30,793 nucleotides of DNA, from contig JAQBNY010000030.1 in the NCBI GenBank assembly GCA_028288315.1, positions 1 through 30,793 on the forward strand, given 5' to 3'. The DNA comes from Mucilaginibacter sp. Lineage in GTDB: Bacteria; Bacteroidota; Bacteroidia; Sphingobacteriales; Sphingobacteriaceae. Numbering within the stretch: position 1 is the stretch's first letter; each line of letters opens with the position of its first letter. Shown piece after piece: positions 8,977-15,744 of this stretch. The notes below the pieces were generated by a model. That model had not been told where the DNA came from. It did not search any database and saw only the letters and a program-made list of their open reading frames with translations. Made by a program: the position numbers and the translations under genes.

Positions 8977-9594
8977 ATGGCTTCAGATGAAAATAAAGAT
9001 TATAGTCGCTTAAAGGAATTAAGCGAAAGTAATTACGAAATAGTTGATGGCCAGCCCAATATACAAGGTTGGGACATTGAGAACTCAAAGGGTGTAAAAA
9101 TTGGTGAGGTTGATGATCTTTTGTTTGATCCAGAATCAAAAGAGGTACGATACATTGTATTGGATACAGAAAATAACGACCTGGACCTGGAAGATGGTCA
9201 TGTGCTTATACCCATAGGCGTAGCCGAATTGCATGAAGAGGACGATACAGTACTGATACCCAACATAACTGTTGAACAATTAACAGCATTACCTATATAT
9301 GAAAAAGGCAGGGAAATTAGCCCGGAAACAGAGGCCGAGATAAGGAGTGTGTTTATTAAGCCTGATACCGAAATAGTAACCGATAGTGACTTTTATGAAC
9401 ACGAACATTTTAACCAGACCAAATTTTACGGTAAACGTAAACCAATAGTGGCCGAAGAAAACTTAATAAAAGAGAGTGATAAACCCTTGCTAACAGAAGG
9501 AGGCGAGCATTTGCTTACCGAAGGTGAGCAGGAAGCCCCTTCGCCTGATAGCGTTGAAAGGCAAAAGTATAACCGTAATAACATTATCCCATAA
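8977..9594 (+). CDS. PRC-barrel domain protein
   Basis: 205 residues, soluble, strongly acidic. A PRC-barrel domain occupies about residues 20-105, recognisable from NIQGWDIENSKGVKIGEVDDLLFDPESKEVRYIVLD-type strands (WDI, KIGEVDD, VRYIVLD, VLIPIG). The C-terminal third is low in recognisable motifs and contains a short duplicated element, LLTEGGEH followed by LLTEGEQE. PRC barrels occur in photosynthetic reaction centre H subunits, RimM and many stress-associated proteins of unknown function; this one belongs to the last group. An A-rich leader without a clear Shine-Dalgarno site precedes the ATG, as is normal for Bacteroidota. A strong terminator-like hairpin follows the stop codon. Confidence 0.85.
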   Translation: MASDENKDYSRLKELSESNYEIVDGQPNIQGWDIENSKGVKIGEVDDLLFDPESKEVRYIVLDTENNDLDLEDGHVLIPIGVAELHEEDDTVLIPNITVEQLTALPIYEKGREISPETEAEIRSVFIKPDTEIVTDSDFYEHEHFNQTKFYGKRKPIVAEENLIKESDKPLLTEGGEHLLTEGEQEAPSPDSVERQKYNRNNIIP

Positions 9595-9597
9595 AAT

Positions 9598-9623
9598 AAA
9601 AGGCCCTTACTACAGGGCCTTTT
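9598..9623. terminator. Bidirectional intrinsic terminator
   Basis: A ten-base stem, AAAAGGCCCT (9598-9607) with AGGGCCTTTT (9614-9623), has a six-base loop. It sits between the convergent PRC-barrel gene and the 107-residue unknown gene and carries A/T runs on both sides, so it can serve both strands. Confidence 0.85.
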
Positions 9624-9630
9624 ATTAATG

Positions 9631-9954
9631 TTATGTACGTGGTCTTTTTGGATTATAAGCAACCAGGTAGCTTAATTCACCGGCTAAAACGCTGCGTTTA
9701 TCTAACTGCTGCTCCTCTTTGTTAAAAGATTGGTTAAGCCTTTCTTTTATGGCATGGAAAACCTGCAGCATTATTTCAGGAAATAACTTGGTAGCAATAG
9801 TAGGGTAATAATCTTTCTGCAGCTTTAATCTTTCAGTATCCGTAGCCACGCTAAATTCCCATACGTCGTCAGTTTTAAAACCATGTTCTTTGGCTGTGTT
9901 CATCAAATCGTAAAGGTAAAGGCGGGTTTGGTCTTCTATTGTTTTTTCATTCAT
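9631..9954 (-). CDS. Conserved-looking hypothetical protein, 107 aa
   Basis: I do not recognise a family. The protein is soluble and mostly predicted helical, with charged stretches (TIEDQTRLYLYDLMNTAKEHGF, RLKLQKDYYPTIATKLFPEIM) and no signal peptide or membrane segment. The C-terminus is basic (YNPKRPRT). It begins three bases after the stop of a 44-residue lysine/serine-rich small gene on the same strand, so the two are very likely one transcript. It ends just inside a shared terminator. Codon use matches its neighbours, and the length and clean start support a real gene. Confidence 0.7.
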   Translation of the reverse strand: MNEKTIEDQTRLYLYDLMNTAKEHGFKTDDVWEFSVATDTERLKLQKDYYPTIATKLFPEIMLQVFHAIKERLNQSFNKEEQQLDKRSVLAGELSYLVAYNPKRPRT

Positions 9955-9957
9955 GGG

Positions 9958-10092
9958 TTATTTTTTCTTGATTGTTGATGACAGGTCTGATGATGCAGAA
10001 CCCTTACTTGATTGATAAGACGATTGCTTTTTAGTTGCGTTTTCCGCAGGAGCTTTCTTTGTCTCTTTGTTGGATTTTTTTTCTTTGCTCAT
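9958..10092 (-). CDS. Very small Lys/Ser-rich protein, 44 aa
   Basis: A short frame from the ATG at 10090-10092 to a TAA at 9958-9960 encodes a 44-residue, strongly basic, low-complexity protein (MSKEKKSNKETKKAPAEN at the start, DLSSTIKKK at the end). There is no domain and it is probably disordered. Support for it being real is positional: it is followed after three bases by the next gene on the same strand and starts at the edge of a 279-base non-coding gap shared with the divergent cspA gene. Function unknown; a nucleic-acid-binding or stress role is only a guess from its charge. Confidence 0.5.
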   Translation of the reverse strand: MSKEKKSNKETKKAPAENATKKQSSYQSSKGSASSDLSSTIKKK

Positions 10093-10371
10093 GGTTATTG
10101 TATTAGAGGCCGCTATTTACCCTGGTAGAAAAATGGCAATGCCTAAGATGTATGTATTTTTAGAGAAGGATTTTATTAAAGATAGCCTTTATTTATTGAA
10201 TATCAGCATCTTTAAAAATTAATTAATTTTTTACTTTTCATAATATACGCTTACAGAGTAGGTTAGCGCATAAACTATGTGATATATAATTTAAAATAAC
10301 GTTAAATATTTTTATTTAAAAGAAAGTTCCGTTATTAATGAGTATATTGCACACTTATTAAAAAATTTATA
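10093..10371. other. AT-rich divergent intergenic region upstream of cspA
   Basis: 279 bases without a gene between the 44-residue gene (minus) and cspA (plus). It is strongly AT-rich. TATATTGC at 10343-10350 partly matches the Bacteroidota -7 element TAnnTTTG and would give a roughly 15-base leader for cspA, but no good TTTG -33 partner is present at the right distance. No riboswitch or cold-shock leader structure could be identified by eye. Confidence 0.4.
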
Positions 10372-10566
10372 ATGCAAAAAGAAGGAACTGTAAAGTTTTT
10401 CAACACCACTAAAGGTTTTGGATTCATTTCACAGAGTGATAACAGAAGCGATGTTTTTGTTCACTCAACTGGTCTAATCGACGAAATTCGTGAAAACGAT
10501 AATGTAACGTTCGATGTAGAAGAAGGCAAAAAAGGCCTTACCGCGGTAAATGTAAAAGTAGTTTAA
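10372..10566 (+). CDS. Cold-shock domain protein (CspA family)
   Basis: 64 residues, the family's usual length. It is a single OB-fold cold-shock domain covering the whole protein. RNP1-like GFGFIS (residues about 16-21) and RNP2-like VFVHST are intact, and the start MQKEGTVKFFNTTKGFGFI is canonical. It binds single-stranded RNA or DNA and acts as an RNA chaperone in the cytoplasm. It is followed by a strong terminator, so it is probably mainly monocistronic, with a 61-residue basic protein gene downstream in the same orientation. Which paralogue it is, and whether it is cold-inducible, cannot be read from the sequence. Confidence 0.95.
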   Translation: MQKEGTVKFFNTTKGFGFISQSDNRSDVFVHSTGLIDEIRENDNVTFDVEEGKKGLTAVNVKVV

Positions 10567-10593
10567 AAAATCACTATAAAATTTAATCGTAAT

Positions 10594-10623
10594 GCACCTG
10601 TCTGAAAAGGCAGGTGCTTTTTT
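10594..10623 (+). terminator. Intrinsic terminator after cspA
   Basis: A nine-bp stem, GCACCTGTC (10594-10602) with GGCAGGTGC (10609-10617), contains one G-T pair and a six-base loop, and is followed by six T residues. It lies 27 bases after the cspA stop. Confidence 0.88.
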
Positions 10624-10661
10624 GTTCTGAAAATTATTTATTCACTAATCCTAATTAAAAT

Positions 10662-10847
10662 ATGGCAAAATCGCAGGCAACTTTCATGAAAAAACAATTA
10701 GAGAAGAACCGGCAAAAAAAGAAAGAAGACAAAGCAATGCGTAAGCAGGAACGTAAAGAAAACCCTACGGGCAGCGATCTGGATAGCATGATAGCTTATG
10801 TAAACGAGTTTGGCGAAATCACGTCAACTCCACCACAAAAAAGTTAA
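10662..10847 (+). CDS. Small basic protein next to cspA, 61 aa
   Basis: 61 residues with a highly charged N-terminal helix (FMKKQLEKNRQKKKEDK, residues about 8-24, then MRKQERKEN) and a C-terminal motif, SDLDSMIAYVNEFGEI followed by TSTPP. From memory, small proteins with this layout (a Lys-rich start and a DMIAYVDxxGxIxxTPP-like end) are widespread in Bacteroidota, often beside cold-shock genes. No function is known to me. It has no signal peptide or membrane segment. Its position 95 bases after the cspA stop and beyond its terminator suggests its own promoter or read-through expression. The charge favours RNA or ribosome contact, which is inference. Confidence 0.8.
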   Translation: MAKSQATFMKKQLEKNRQKKKEDKAMRKQERKENPTGSDLDSMIAYVNEFGEITSTPPQKS

Positions 10848-10853
10848 CCTGTA

Positions 10854-10874
10854 AAGGCATTACTTTAATGCCTT
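10854..10874. terminator. Possible weak terminator hairpin at the end of the SGNH gene
   Basis: AAGGCATT (10854-10861) pairs with AATGCCTT (10867-10874) around a five-base loop. It overlaps the last codons of the minus-strand hydrolase gene and lies just after the small plus-strand gene. A T run on the minus strand follows only after about ten bases, so its efficiency is doubtful. Confidence 0.4.
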
Positions 10875-11630
10875 ATAAATGGCTTTACCCCATAACGCTC
10901 CTAAACCAGCGGCACCCTGCTCATTAGGGTGCAGGTAAAAAATTCCTTGCCGGCCTTGTTCTTGCTTAAAAGCATCAGCGTAATTTTTCTTAAAATATGT
11001 AAAGCCGGCTTTATCGCCAATAAATACGTGGCCGGGATTTGTTAACTTATAACTTTTTACTAACCCATCAATTTCTGGGAAATAAGTTTGTAGCCGCGCT
11101 AGTCCTTCGGCCAGGTACATGGCACCATTGTAGGTGTTAGGACTGTACCATAGCGGGTGGTTTAAAATAATTTTACTATTTGGATAACGTTGCAATAAGG
11201 TATCAATAATGATGCTGAGGTTATGCTTGTAATCTTGTGGTGCAACCGGTGCGCCGTGCGGGCCCTTTATTGCGCTATCATTTGTGCCTAGCATTATTGA
11301 GAATAGTAACTGTGCATCCATATCAGTATATAACGTATCTGCAGCTGTGGCTGCATTATTAAAATCTTTTTGGCCCGGTAAAAAGTCAAGTGTGGTACGC
11401 CCGCTTACGCCCGCGTTAGCCTGGTTAATTGTTACAGCAGGTAGCTTGTCGCTTAAATAAGTTACGGCATACACCGAAGGCTGAAATGAAGCCTTATTTC
11501 CGCCTTGCGTAATGCTATCGCCAATAAAAACAATGTTTACTTTTTTGTAATTAGGGAATTTGAATGCAACCAATAAGGCACTTATTAATAAAGTCAGGCT
11601 TAACAGTAAACGAAAAGGGGGTTTTTTCAT
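10860..11630 (-). CDS. SGNH/GDSL-family hydrolase, membrane-anchored or secreted
   Basis: 256 residues. An N-terminal hydrophobic segment (about 7-23) acts as signal or anchor, followed by an SGNH fold. Block I is VFIGDSITQGG with nucleophile Ser39, the block II glycine is in NAGVSGRTTLDFLPG, block III is MLGTNDS with the oxyanion Asn, and block V His234 is in FYLHPNEQG. The usual block V Asp three residues before the His is replaced by Phe. Substrates in this family include acetylated sugars, lipids and polysaccharide esters, and the substrate here cannot be named. It is probably periplasmic. The gene stands alone, convergent with the small basic-protein gene and 58 bases from the start of nothing co-directional except the 106-residue gene upstream. 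Confidence 0.85.
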   Translation of the reverse strand: MKKPPFRLLLSLTLLISALLVAFKFPNYKKVNIVFIGDSITQGGNKASFQPSVYAVTYLSDKLPAVTINQANAGVSGRTTLDFLPGQKDFNNAATAADTLYTDMDAQLLFSIMLGTNDSAIKGPHGAPVAPQDYKHNLSIIIDTLLQRYPNSKIILNHPLWYSPNTYNGAMYLAEGLARLQTYFPEIDGLVKSYKLTNPGHVFIGDKAGFTYFKKNYADAFKQEQGRQGIFYLHPNEQGAAGLGALWGKAIYKALK

Positions 11631-11688
11631 AATTGCAAGAGATTTATAACTGCAATTTAGAAAGAATTGGCAGATAACCTATCCTGAC

Positions 11689-12009
11689 TTAGTTTAATAA
11701 AGCTGTTTTAAGATAAGGGGCTTCGGCAATAAACAACCTGTTAATAAAAGCTTTAAGCTGTTCTAATAAACTCAGTTGTTTTACAGGCTCAATATTGACA
11801 ATCTCGGGCTGATCTGGCCCTTCAGGTGTTTTATCAATACCCTGCATTTCTTCCAGGATGCTTTCCCTTATGGCGGGGTCACGGTTAACTATATCGTCAA
11901 GTTCGGTAAGGTCATTAAAGGTAGCATGTCCGTTTCTTTGTTTTTTTATTAAAATATCAAAACGTTCCTGTAAAAATGTGCGCCTGATAAGTGGTCTGTT
12001 ACTTTTCAT
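11689..12009 (-). CDS. Hypothetical protein, 106 aa
   Basis: I do not recognise a defined family. The N-terminal half (FLQERFDILIKKQRNGHATFNDLTELDDIVNRDP in outline) has the 'K-x-x-x-G-x-A-T-x-x-E-x-x-E-L' rhythm seen at the N-terminus of FecR-type anti-sigma proteins and related Bacteroidota helical domains. There is no membrane segment or FecR domain here, so the likeness is weak. The middle is Pro/Asp/Glu-rich, and the C-terminus is a helix with hydrophobic residues (LSLLEQLKAFINRLFIAEAPYLKTALL) that may bind a partner. The ATG at 12007-12009 is clean. A tandem pair of imperfect palindromes lies about 90-130 bases upstream of the start, making specific regulation plausible. Confidence 0.65.
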   Translation of the reverse strand: MKSNRPLIRRTFLQERFDILIKKQRNGHATFNDLTELDDIVNRDPAIRESILEEMQGIDKTPEGPDQPEIVNIEPVKQLSLLEQLKAFINRLFIAEAPYLKTALLN

Positions 12010-12035
12010 GGTTGAACCTTATACAGGGGTTGCCA

Positions 12036-12043
12036 CAAATGCA
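12036..12043 (-). promoter_or_regulatory. Candidate -7 element for the 106-aa gene
   Basis: On the minus strand TGCATTTG matches the Bacteroidota -7 consensus TAnnTTTG at all fixed positions but one, and it lies 27 bases upstream of the start codon. No clear TTTG was found 19-21 bases further upstream, so the call is tentative. Confidence 0.25.
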
Positions 12044-12099
12044 ATGCCATCTATATAAATAATTGATATATAGATAATTACCAATTTATTATAATGCGA

Positions 12100-12138
12100 G
12101 TATCCGTTTTCGATACGAACACTGTCCGGTAACGGTCA
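12100..12138. promoter_or_regulatory. Tandem imperfect palindromes, putative operator pair
   Basis: GTATCCGTTTTCGATAC (12100-12116) and TGTCCGGTAACGGTCA (12123-12138) are two imperfect palindromes sharing the core TCCG-N4-CG. Their centres are about 22 bases apart, close to two helical turns. They lie between lepB and the 106-residue gene, upstream of the latter. The arrangement suggests a dimeric regulator binding twice on one face of the helix. A terminator role for lepB is unlikely because no T run follows. Confidence 0.45.
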
Positions 12139-12158
12139 ATTCAAGCCTTCAACAAAGC

Positions 12159-13262
12159 TTAATTAATAGGCTTCAATATCCTGTCCCAGCGGATACGGTT
12201 TAGCAGAGTAGCGGTGCTGTCGCTGCTCATCCAGGTTATCATGGCTTTGCCTACAATATGGTCTTCGGGTACAAAGCCCCAATAGCGCGAATCTTCTGAG
12301 TTGTGGCGGTTATCGCCCATCATCCAGTAGTAGTTCATTTTAAAAGTGTAGGTATCAGCTTTTTTATTGTTGATAAACACATCTTTCCCTTTTATTTCTA
12401 CCTTGTTATGCTCATATAATTCAATTACACGGTTGTATAGGGTCATGGTAGAATCATTAAGCTTAATGGTTAGCCCCTTTTTAGGGATAAGCAGTGGGCC
12501 GTAATTATCAAGGTTCCATTTGAATTTTTCATTATGCGGATATATCGAAGGGTCAAAATTTCCTCTTGCTTCAATAACCGGTTTTATTGCTTTAATATTT
12601 GAATATCCTTTAAGCTGATTGTAGCTGTCAATGGGAATTATCATTACATAATCAGTAGCGCTCAATTGCTGTGCAACCTCAATCTTCAAATTTTGCAGCA
12701 TTTCCGGGTTAAGGTTGTTGCCATCGGTACTTACTATATATGAAGTTTGAGCTTTTGGAGCATTCTTAACAGGTTTGCCATTTATATAAACGCGGGCATC
12801 AACAATTGCCAATACATCGCCAGATGCGGCAATGCAGCGTTTAATAAGGTTGGTCCTTACATCAACAGGGCGGTTATATTTTGAATCAGCTTCTTCGGGT
12901 TTGTTAAATACTACAATGTCGTTTTTCTTCACTTCGGATATTCCCGGTAAACGAAAATAAGGCAGTTTAATACCATCCCAATAAGTTTTAATATCATAAA
13001 CAGTACTCTCGGTAAAAGGTATAGCTATTGGTGTAAACGGCATGCGCGGGCCATAGCTTAGTTTGCTCACAAATAAATAATCGCCGGTAAGCAGGGTGCC
13101 TTCCATAGAACCGGAAGGTATGGCGTAAGCTGAAAATAATAACCCCCGGATAATAGTAGATGCAATCACCGCAAAAATAATAGCATCAACCCATTCACGT
13201 GTTTTGCTTTTTTTTGGTTTATCCGTTGATGTTTTTTTGCGCGAAAAGAAGTTCCATTTCAT
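12159..13262 (-). CDS. lepB: Signal peptidase I
   Basis: 367 residues, Bacteroidota-type long form. The cytoplasmic basic N-terminus (about 1-22) precedes a membrane segment (about 26-46), and the S26 catalytic core has nucleophile Ser52 in IPSGSMEGTL and general base Lys141 in LIKRCIAASGD. The C-terminal conserved box MGDNRHNSEDSRYWGFVP lies at about 318-335. The insertion between the lysine box and the last box (about 165-310) is larger than in E. coli-like enzymes, as is usual for this phylum. It cleaves signal peptides of exported proteins at the outer face of the inner membrane. The ATG at 13260-13262 is followed by the expected short charged tail. It is divergent from the GH-D enzyme gene, with 119 bases between them. 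No signal peptide hydrolase partner gene is adjacent. Confidence 0.95.
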   Translation of the reverse strand: MKWNFFSRKKTSTDKPKKSKTREWVDAIIFAVIASTIIRGLLFSAYAIPSGSMEGTLLTGDYLFVSKLSYGPRMPFTPIAIPFTESTVYDIKTYWDGIKLPYFRLPGISEVKKNDIVVFNKPEEADSKYNRPVDVRTNLIKRCIAASGDVLAIVDARVYINGKPVKNAPKAQTSYIVSTDGNNLNPEMLQNLKIEVAQQLSATDYVMIIPIDSYNQLKGYSNIKAIKPVIEARGNFDPSIYPHNEKFKWNLDNYGPLLIPKKGLTIKLNDSTMTLYNRVIELYEHNKVEIKGKDVFINNKKADTYTFKMNYYWMMGDNRHNSEDSRYWGFVPEDHIVGKAMITWMSSDSTATLLNRIRWDRILKPIN

Positions 13263-13356
13263 AGCTTATGCGGTTTATTTAAATACTGCGTCAATCTTTG
13301 ACTTCAGCCTGTGCCATTTGTTACAAACTTTTTAGCCGGATAAATATTGTATTCGC

Positions 13357-13364
13357 TACTTTAG
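13357..13364 (+). promoter_or_regulatory. Candidate -7 promoter element for the GH-D enzyme
   Basis: TACTTTAG matches TAnnTTTG at five of six fixed positions and lies 18 bases before the ATG at 13382, implying a very short leader. A -33 partner is only weakly represented (TTTAG at 13331-13335). Confidence 0.28.
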
Positions 13365-13381
13365 CAATCATTTAAAAACCT

Positions 13382-15013
13382 ATGCTAAGACGCGATTTTA
13401 TTAAACTTTCGGCCGTAGGCTTTGCCTCGGTTATGTATAGCAGGCTTACCTATGCTGCAGCACCTGACAGTTCATTAATTAATTACCCTGATGAAGCCTG
13501 GGCACAGGTGGGTGACCAATGGGTAAAGCTGACAGGGTCAAGCGGTTCTGTATTTACTTACCAGGGTATAAAGGTCAGCATAAAAACAAATGGTAACGCG
13601 CAGGCTGTGTATATACAATCGGCTGCTGAGTTGCAGGCAGTAAGGCTTAAATGGAAATATCAAACAAACGGTTATTCAAAAATATTAGGCGACCACTGGG
13701 AACGCTCATACGGCGACCTTGCCTGGAAAACTCCCGAAGCCACTGCTAAGAACCCATGGTATGTATTGCTGCATGATAATAAGCAAACAGCTTGCTTTGG
13801 TGTAAAAACGGGCGCCAACACTATTTGCTGGTGGGAAGTAAAAAACGATAGCTTAGAATTGACAATGGATACCCATTCTGGCGGAGTGGGCGTTAAACTG
13901 GGCGAACGTACTTTGCATGCCGCAGATATTGTTACCTCTATCAGCAAAGCAAATGAAACACAATATGCTACAGCAACACGCTTTTGTAAAGTAATGTGCG
14001 CCAAGCCGCGCTTGCCTAAACAGCCGGTTTATGGTATAAATGACTGGTATGCGGTTTACGGTAATAACTCCTACAAATCAATAAAAGAACAAACCACTGT
14101 AATGGCTGAGTTTGTTAGCGATACCAATAACCGCCCGTTCTCGGTAATTGATGATGGGTGGCAGCAGCCCGATGACTTCTCTTTGGTTAATGATAAGTTT
14201 AAGGATATGCACAAAATGGCCGATGAGATCAAAGGTTTAGGCATGCGCCCCGGCCTGTGGACAAGGCCATTAATTGCCCGTCTTGATGATAAAGCCAGCT
14301 TGCTGGCGCCCACCATCCGCGGTAGGGATGATGCTAAAACCCCTATACTTGACCCAACCATCCCCGAAAATATTGAACGGATAAAGCGCAATCTGGGTAT
14401 TTACAAGCAATGGGGCTACCATATGGTAAAACATGATTACAGCACCTATGACATTTTTGGTAAATGGGGTTTCCGGATGACGGATAGTTTCACAGCACCG
14501 GGATGGAAATACCACGATCAAAGCAAAACCAATGCCGAGATAATTAACAACCTGTACCAGGCAATAAGGGAATCGGCAGGCGATATGTACGTTATTGGTT
14601 GTAATACCATGAGCCATTTATCTGCCGGGGTTTTTGAGCTTAACCGCATTGGCGATGATACCAGCGGCAAGGAGTGGGCCCGTACCAAAAAAATGGGTGT
14701 GAATACTTTAGGTTTCCGCCTGAACCAACACAATACATTTTACGCTGCCGATGGTGATTGCGTTGGTTTAACCAAAGATGTTCCGTGGGATAAAAACCGC
14801 CAGTGGTTGCAGCTACTGGCCGAAAGTGGCTCGCCGTTATTTATATCTGCCGAGATTGACATTTTAGATGCTGATAAAAAAGCGGCTATAAAAACGGCAT
14901 TTGCCAATGCAGCCAGGGTTCAACCAACCGGTGAGCCTCTGGACTGGATGGACAACCAATTTCCAGCCAAATGGAAACTAAACAATAAGGAAGTTACTTT
15001 TAACTGGGATTGA
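13382..15013 (+). CDS. Clan GH-D glycoside hydrolase, alpha-galactosidase-like (GH36/GH27 type), Tat-exported
   Basis: 543 residues. The N-terminus MLRRDFIKLSAVGFA with cleavage near TYAAA looks like a twin-arginine signal, so the enzyme probably reaches the periplasm folded. A beta-rich region (about 30-205) precedes a TIM barrel (about 220-500) with INDWYAVYG, FSVIDDGWQ, MRPGLWTRP and MVKHDYST. By analogy to GH36/GH27 the nucleophile is Asp352 in KHDYS and the acid/base is Asp425 or Asp426 in NRIGDDTSG. It should hydrolyse alpha-galactosides with retention; the exact sugar is not certain because members of clan GH-D also include alpha-N-acetylgalactosaminidases and beta-L-arabinopyranosidases. 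The C-terminal beta domain is short or absent. No SusC/D pair is adjacent, so it is not in a typical polysaccharide-utilisation locus within this window. Confidence 0.8.
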   Translation: MLRRDFIKLSAVGFASVMYSRLTYAAAPDSSLINYPDEAWAQVGDQWVKLTGSSGSVFTYQGIKVSIKTNGNAQAVYIQSAAELQAVRLKWKYQTNGYSKILGDHWERSYGDLAWKTPEATAKNPWYVLLHDNKQTACFGVKTGANTICWWEVKNDSLELTMDTHSGGVGVKLGERTLHAADIVTSISKANETQYATATRFCKVMCAKPRLPKQPVYGINDWYAVYGNNSYKSIKEQTTVMAEFVSDTNNRPFSVIDDGWQQPDDFSLVNDKFKDMHKMADEIKGLGMRPGLWTRPLIARLDDKASLLAPTIRGRDDAKTPILDPTIPENIERIKRNLGIYKQWGYHMVKHDYSTYDIFGKWGFRMTDSFTAPGWKYHDQSKTNAEIINNLYQAIRESAGDMYVIGCNTMSHLSAGVFELNRIGDDTSGKEWARTKKMGVNTLGFRLNQHNTFYAADGDCVGLTKDVPWDKNRQWLQLLAESGSPLFISAEIDILDADKKAAIKTAFANAARVQPTGEPLDWMDNQFPAKWKLNNKEVTFNWD

Positions 15014-15078
15014 TAAAATTAAAGCATAACTATGAGCATTACAGCGCTCATGGCTATCATTAAGGCACCTCAAAAGAT

Positions 15079-15639
15079 TTACAGTTCCTCAATGTTGCGG
15101 CGTATATTCTTTTTAAGCGAGCGGTAAAACGTAGGCGTTAGTCCGGTTTGTTTTTTGAACTGCGCCGATAAATGAGCTATGCTGCTATAACCCAATTGAT
15201 TTGCAATTTGAGATAGGTTAAGCTCGTCATACATTATCAGCTCTTTTATTTTTTCTATTTTTTGGGCGATGAAATATTTTTCAATGGTGCTACCCTCAAC
15301 TTCCGAGAATAAGGTACTTAAATGGCCGTAATCATAATTGAGTTGTTGTGAAAGGTAGGACGATAAATTAAGATTGTGTTGTTCCTGATTATAATGGATA
15401 AGCGATATTACAGCCGTTTTTATTTGTTCAATTATACGGCTTTTACGATCATCAATAATCTCGAACCCTAATTGTTTTAAGTTATTGTCGAGATTTTGGA
15501 TTGTAGCAGCATCAGGTTCATCGTCAACTTCTACTTCGCCTAATTCTATACTTAACGGGTGCAGCCCGGCCTTTTCCAATTCGGCTTTTACTGCCATTTT
15601 ACAACGGCTGCATACCATGTTTTTAATGTAGAATTTCAT
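15079..15639 (-). CDS. AraC-family regulator with N-terminal HMA-like CxxC domain
   Basis: 186 residues. Residues 1-65 resemble a heavy-metal-associated fold: MKFYIKNMVCSRCKMAVKAELEKAGL, with Cys10 and Cys13 in MVCSRC, then strands (SIELGEVEVDD) and LGFEIIDD. Residues about 75-180 form the two helix-turn-helix units of an AraC DNA-binding domain, the second with LSQIANQLGYSSIAHLSAQFKKQTGLTPTFYR. The typical AraC sugar-binding cupin is absent, so sensing, if any, should be through the small domain, plausibly copper or another soft metal or thiol redox state. I recall this architecture from many Bacteroidota, so it is a recurrent family rather than a local fusion. It is divergent from the dioxygenase-like gene with about 105 bases between the starts, and convergent with the glycoside hydrolase gene. 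Confidence 0.85.
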   Translation of the reverse strand: MKFYIKNMVCSRCKMAVKAELEKAGLHPLSIELGEVEVDDEPDAATIQNLDNNLKQLGFEIIDDRKSRIIEQIKTAVISLIHYNQEQHNLNLSSYLSQQLNYDYGHLSTLFSEVEGSTIEKYFIAQKIEKIKELIMYDELNLSQIANQLGYSSIAHLSAQFKKQTGLTPTFYRSLKKNIRRNIEEL

Positions 15640-15744
15640 ATGGCTAAGTTATATACAAGTAAATTAATTTAGTGGACAACAAGTCATAGTAAAATCAATA
15701 ATACTCGTTAAATTTACTTAACCAGTTACCTAAAGTGTTTCCTA

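Noticed and set aside
10093..10371. Cold-shock leader riboregulator upstream of cspA
   Set aside because: The best promoter-like element is close to the start codon, leaving no long leader; no stable structure was evident in the AT-rich sequence.
15014..15078. ATGAGC/GCTCAT hairpin as terminator between convergent genes
   Set aside because: Only a six-base stem with no T run on either strand.
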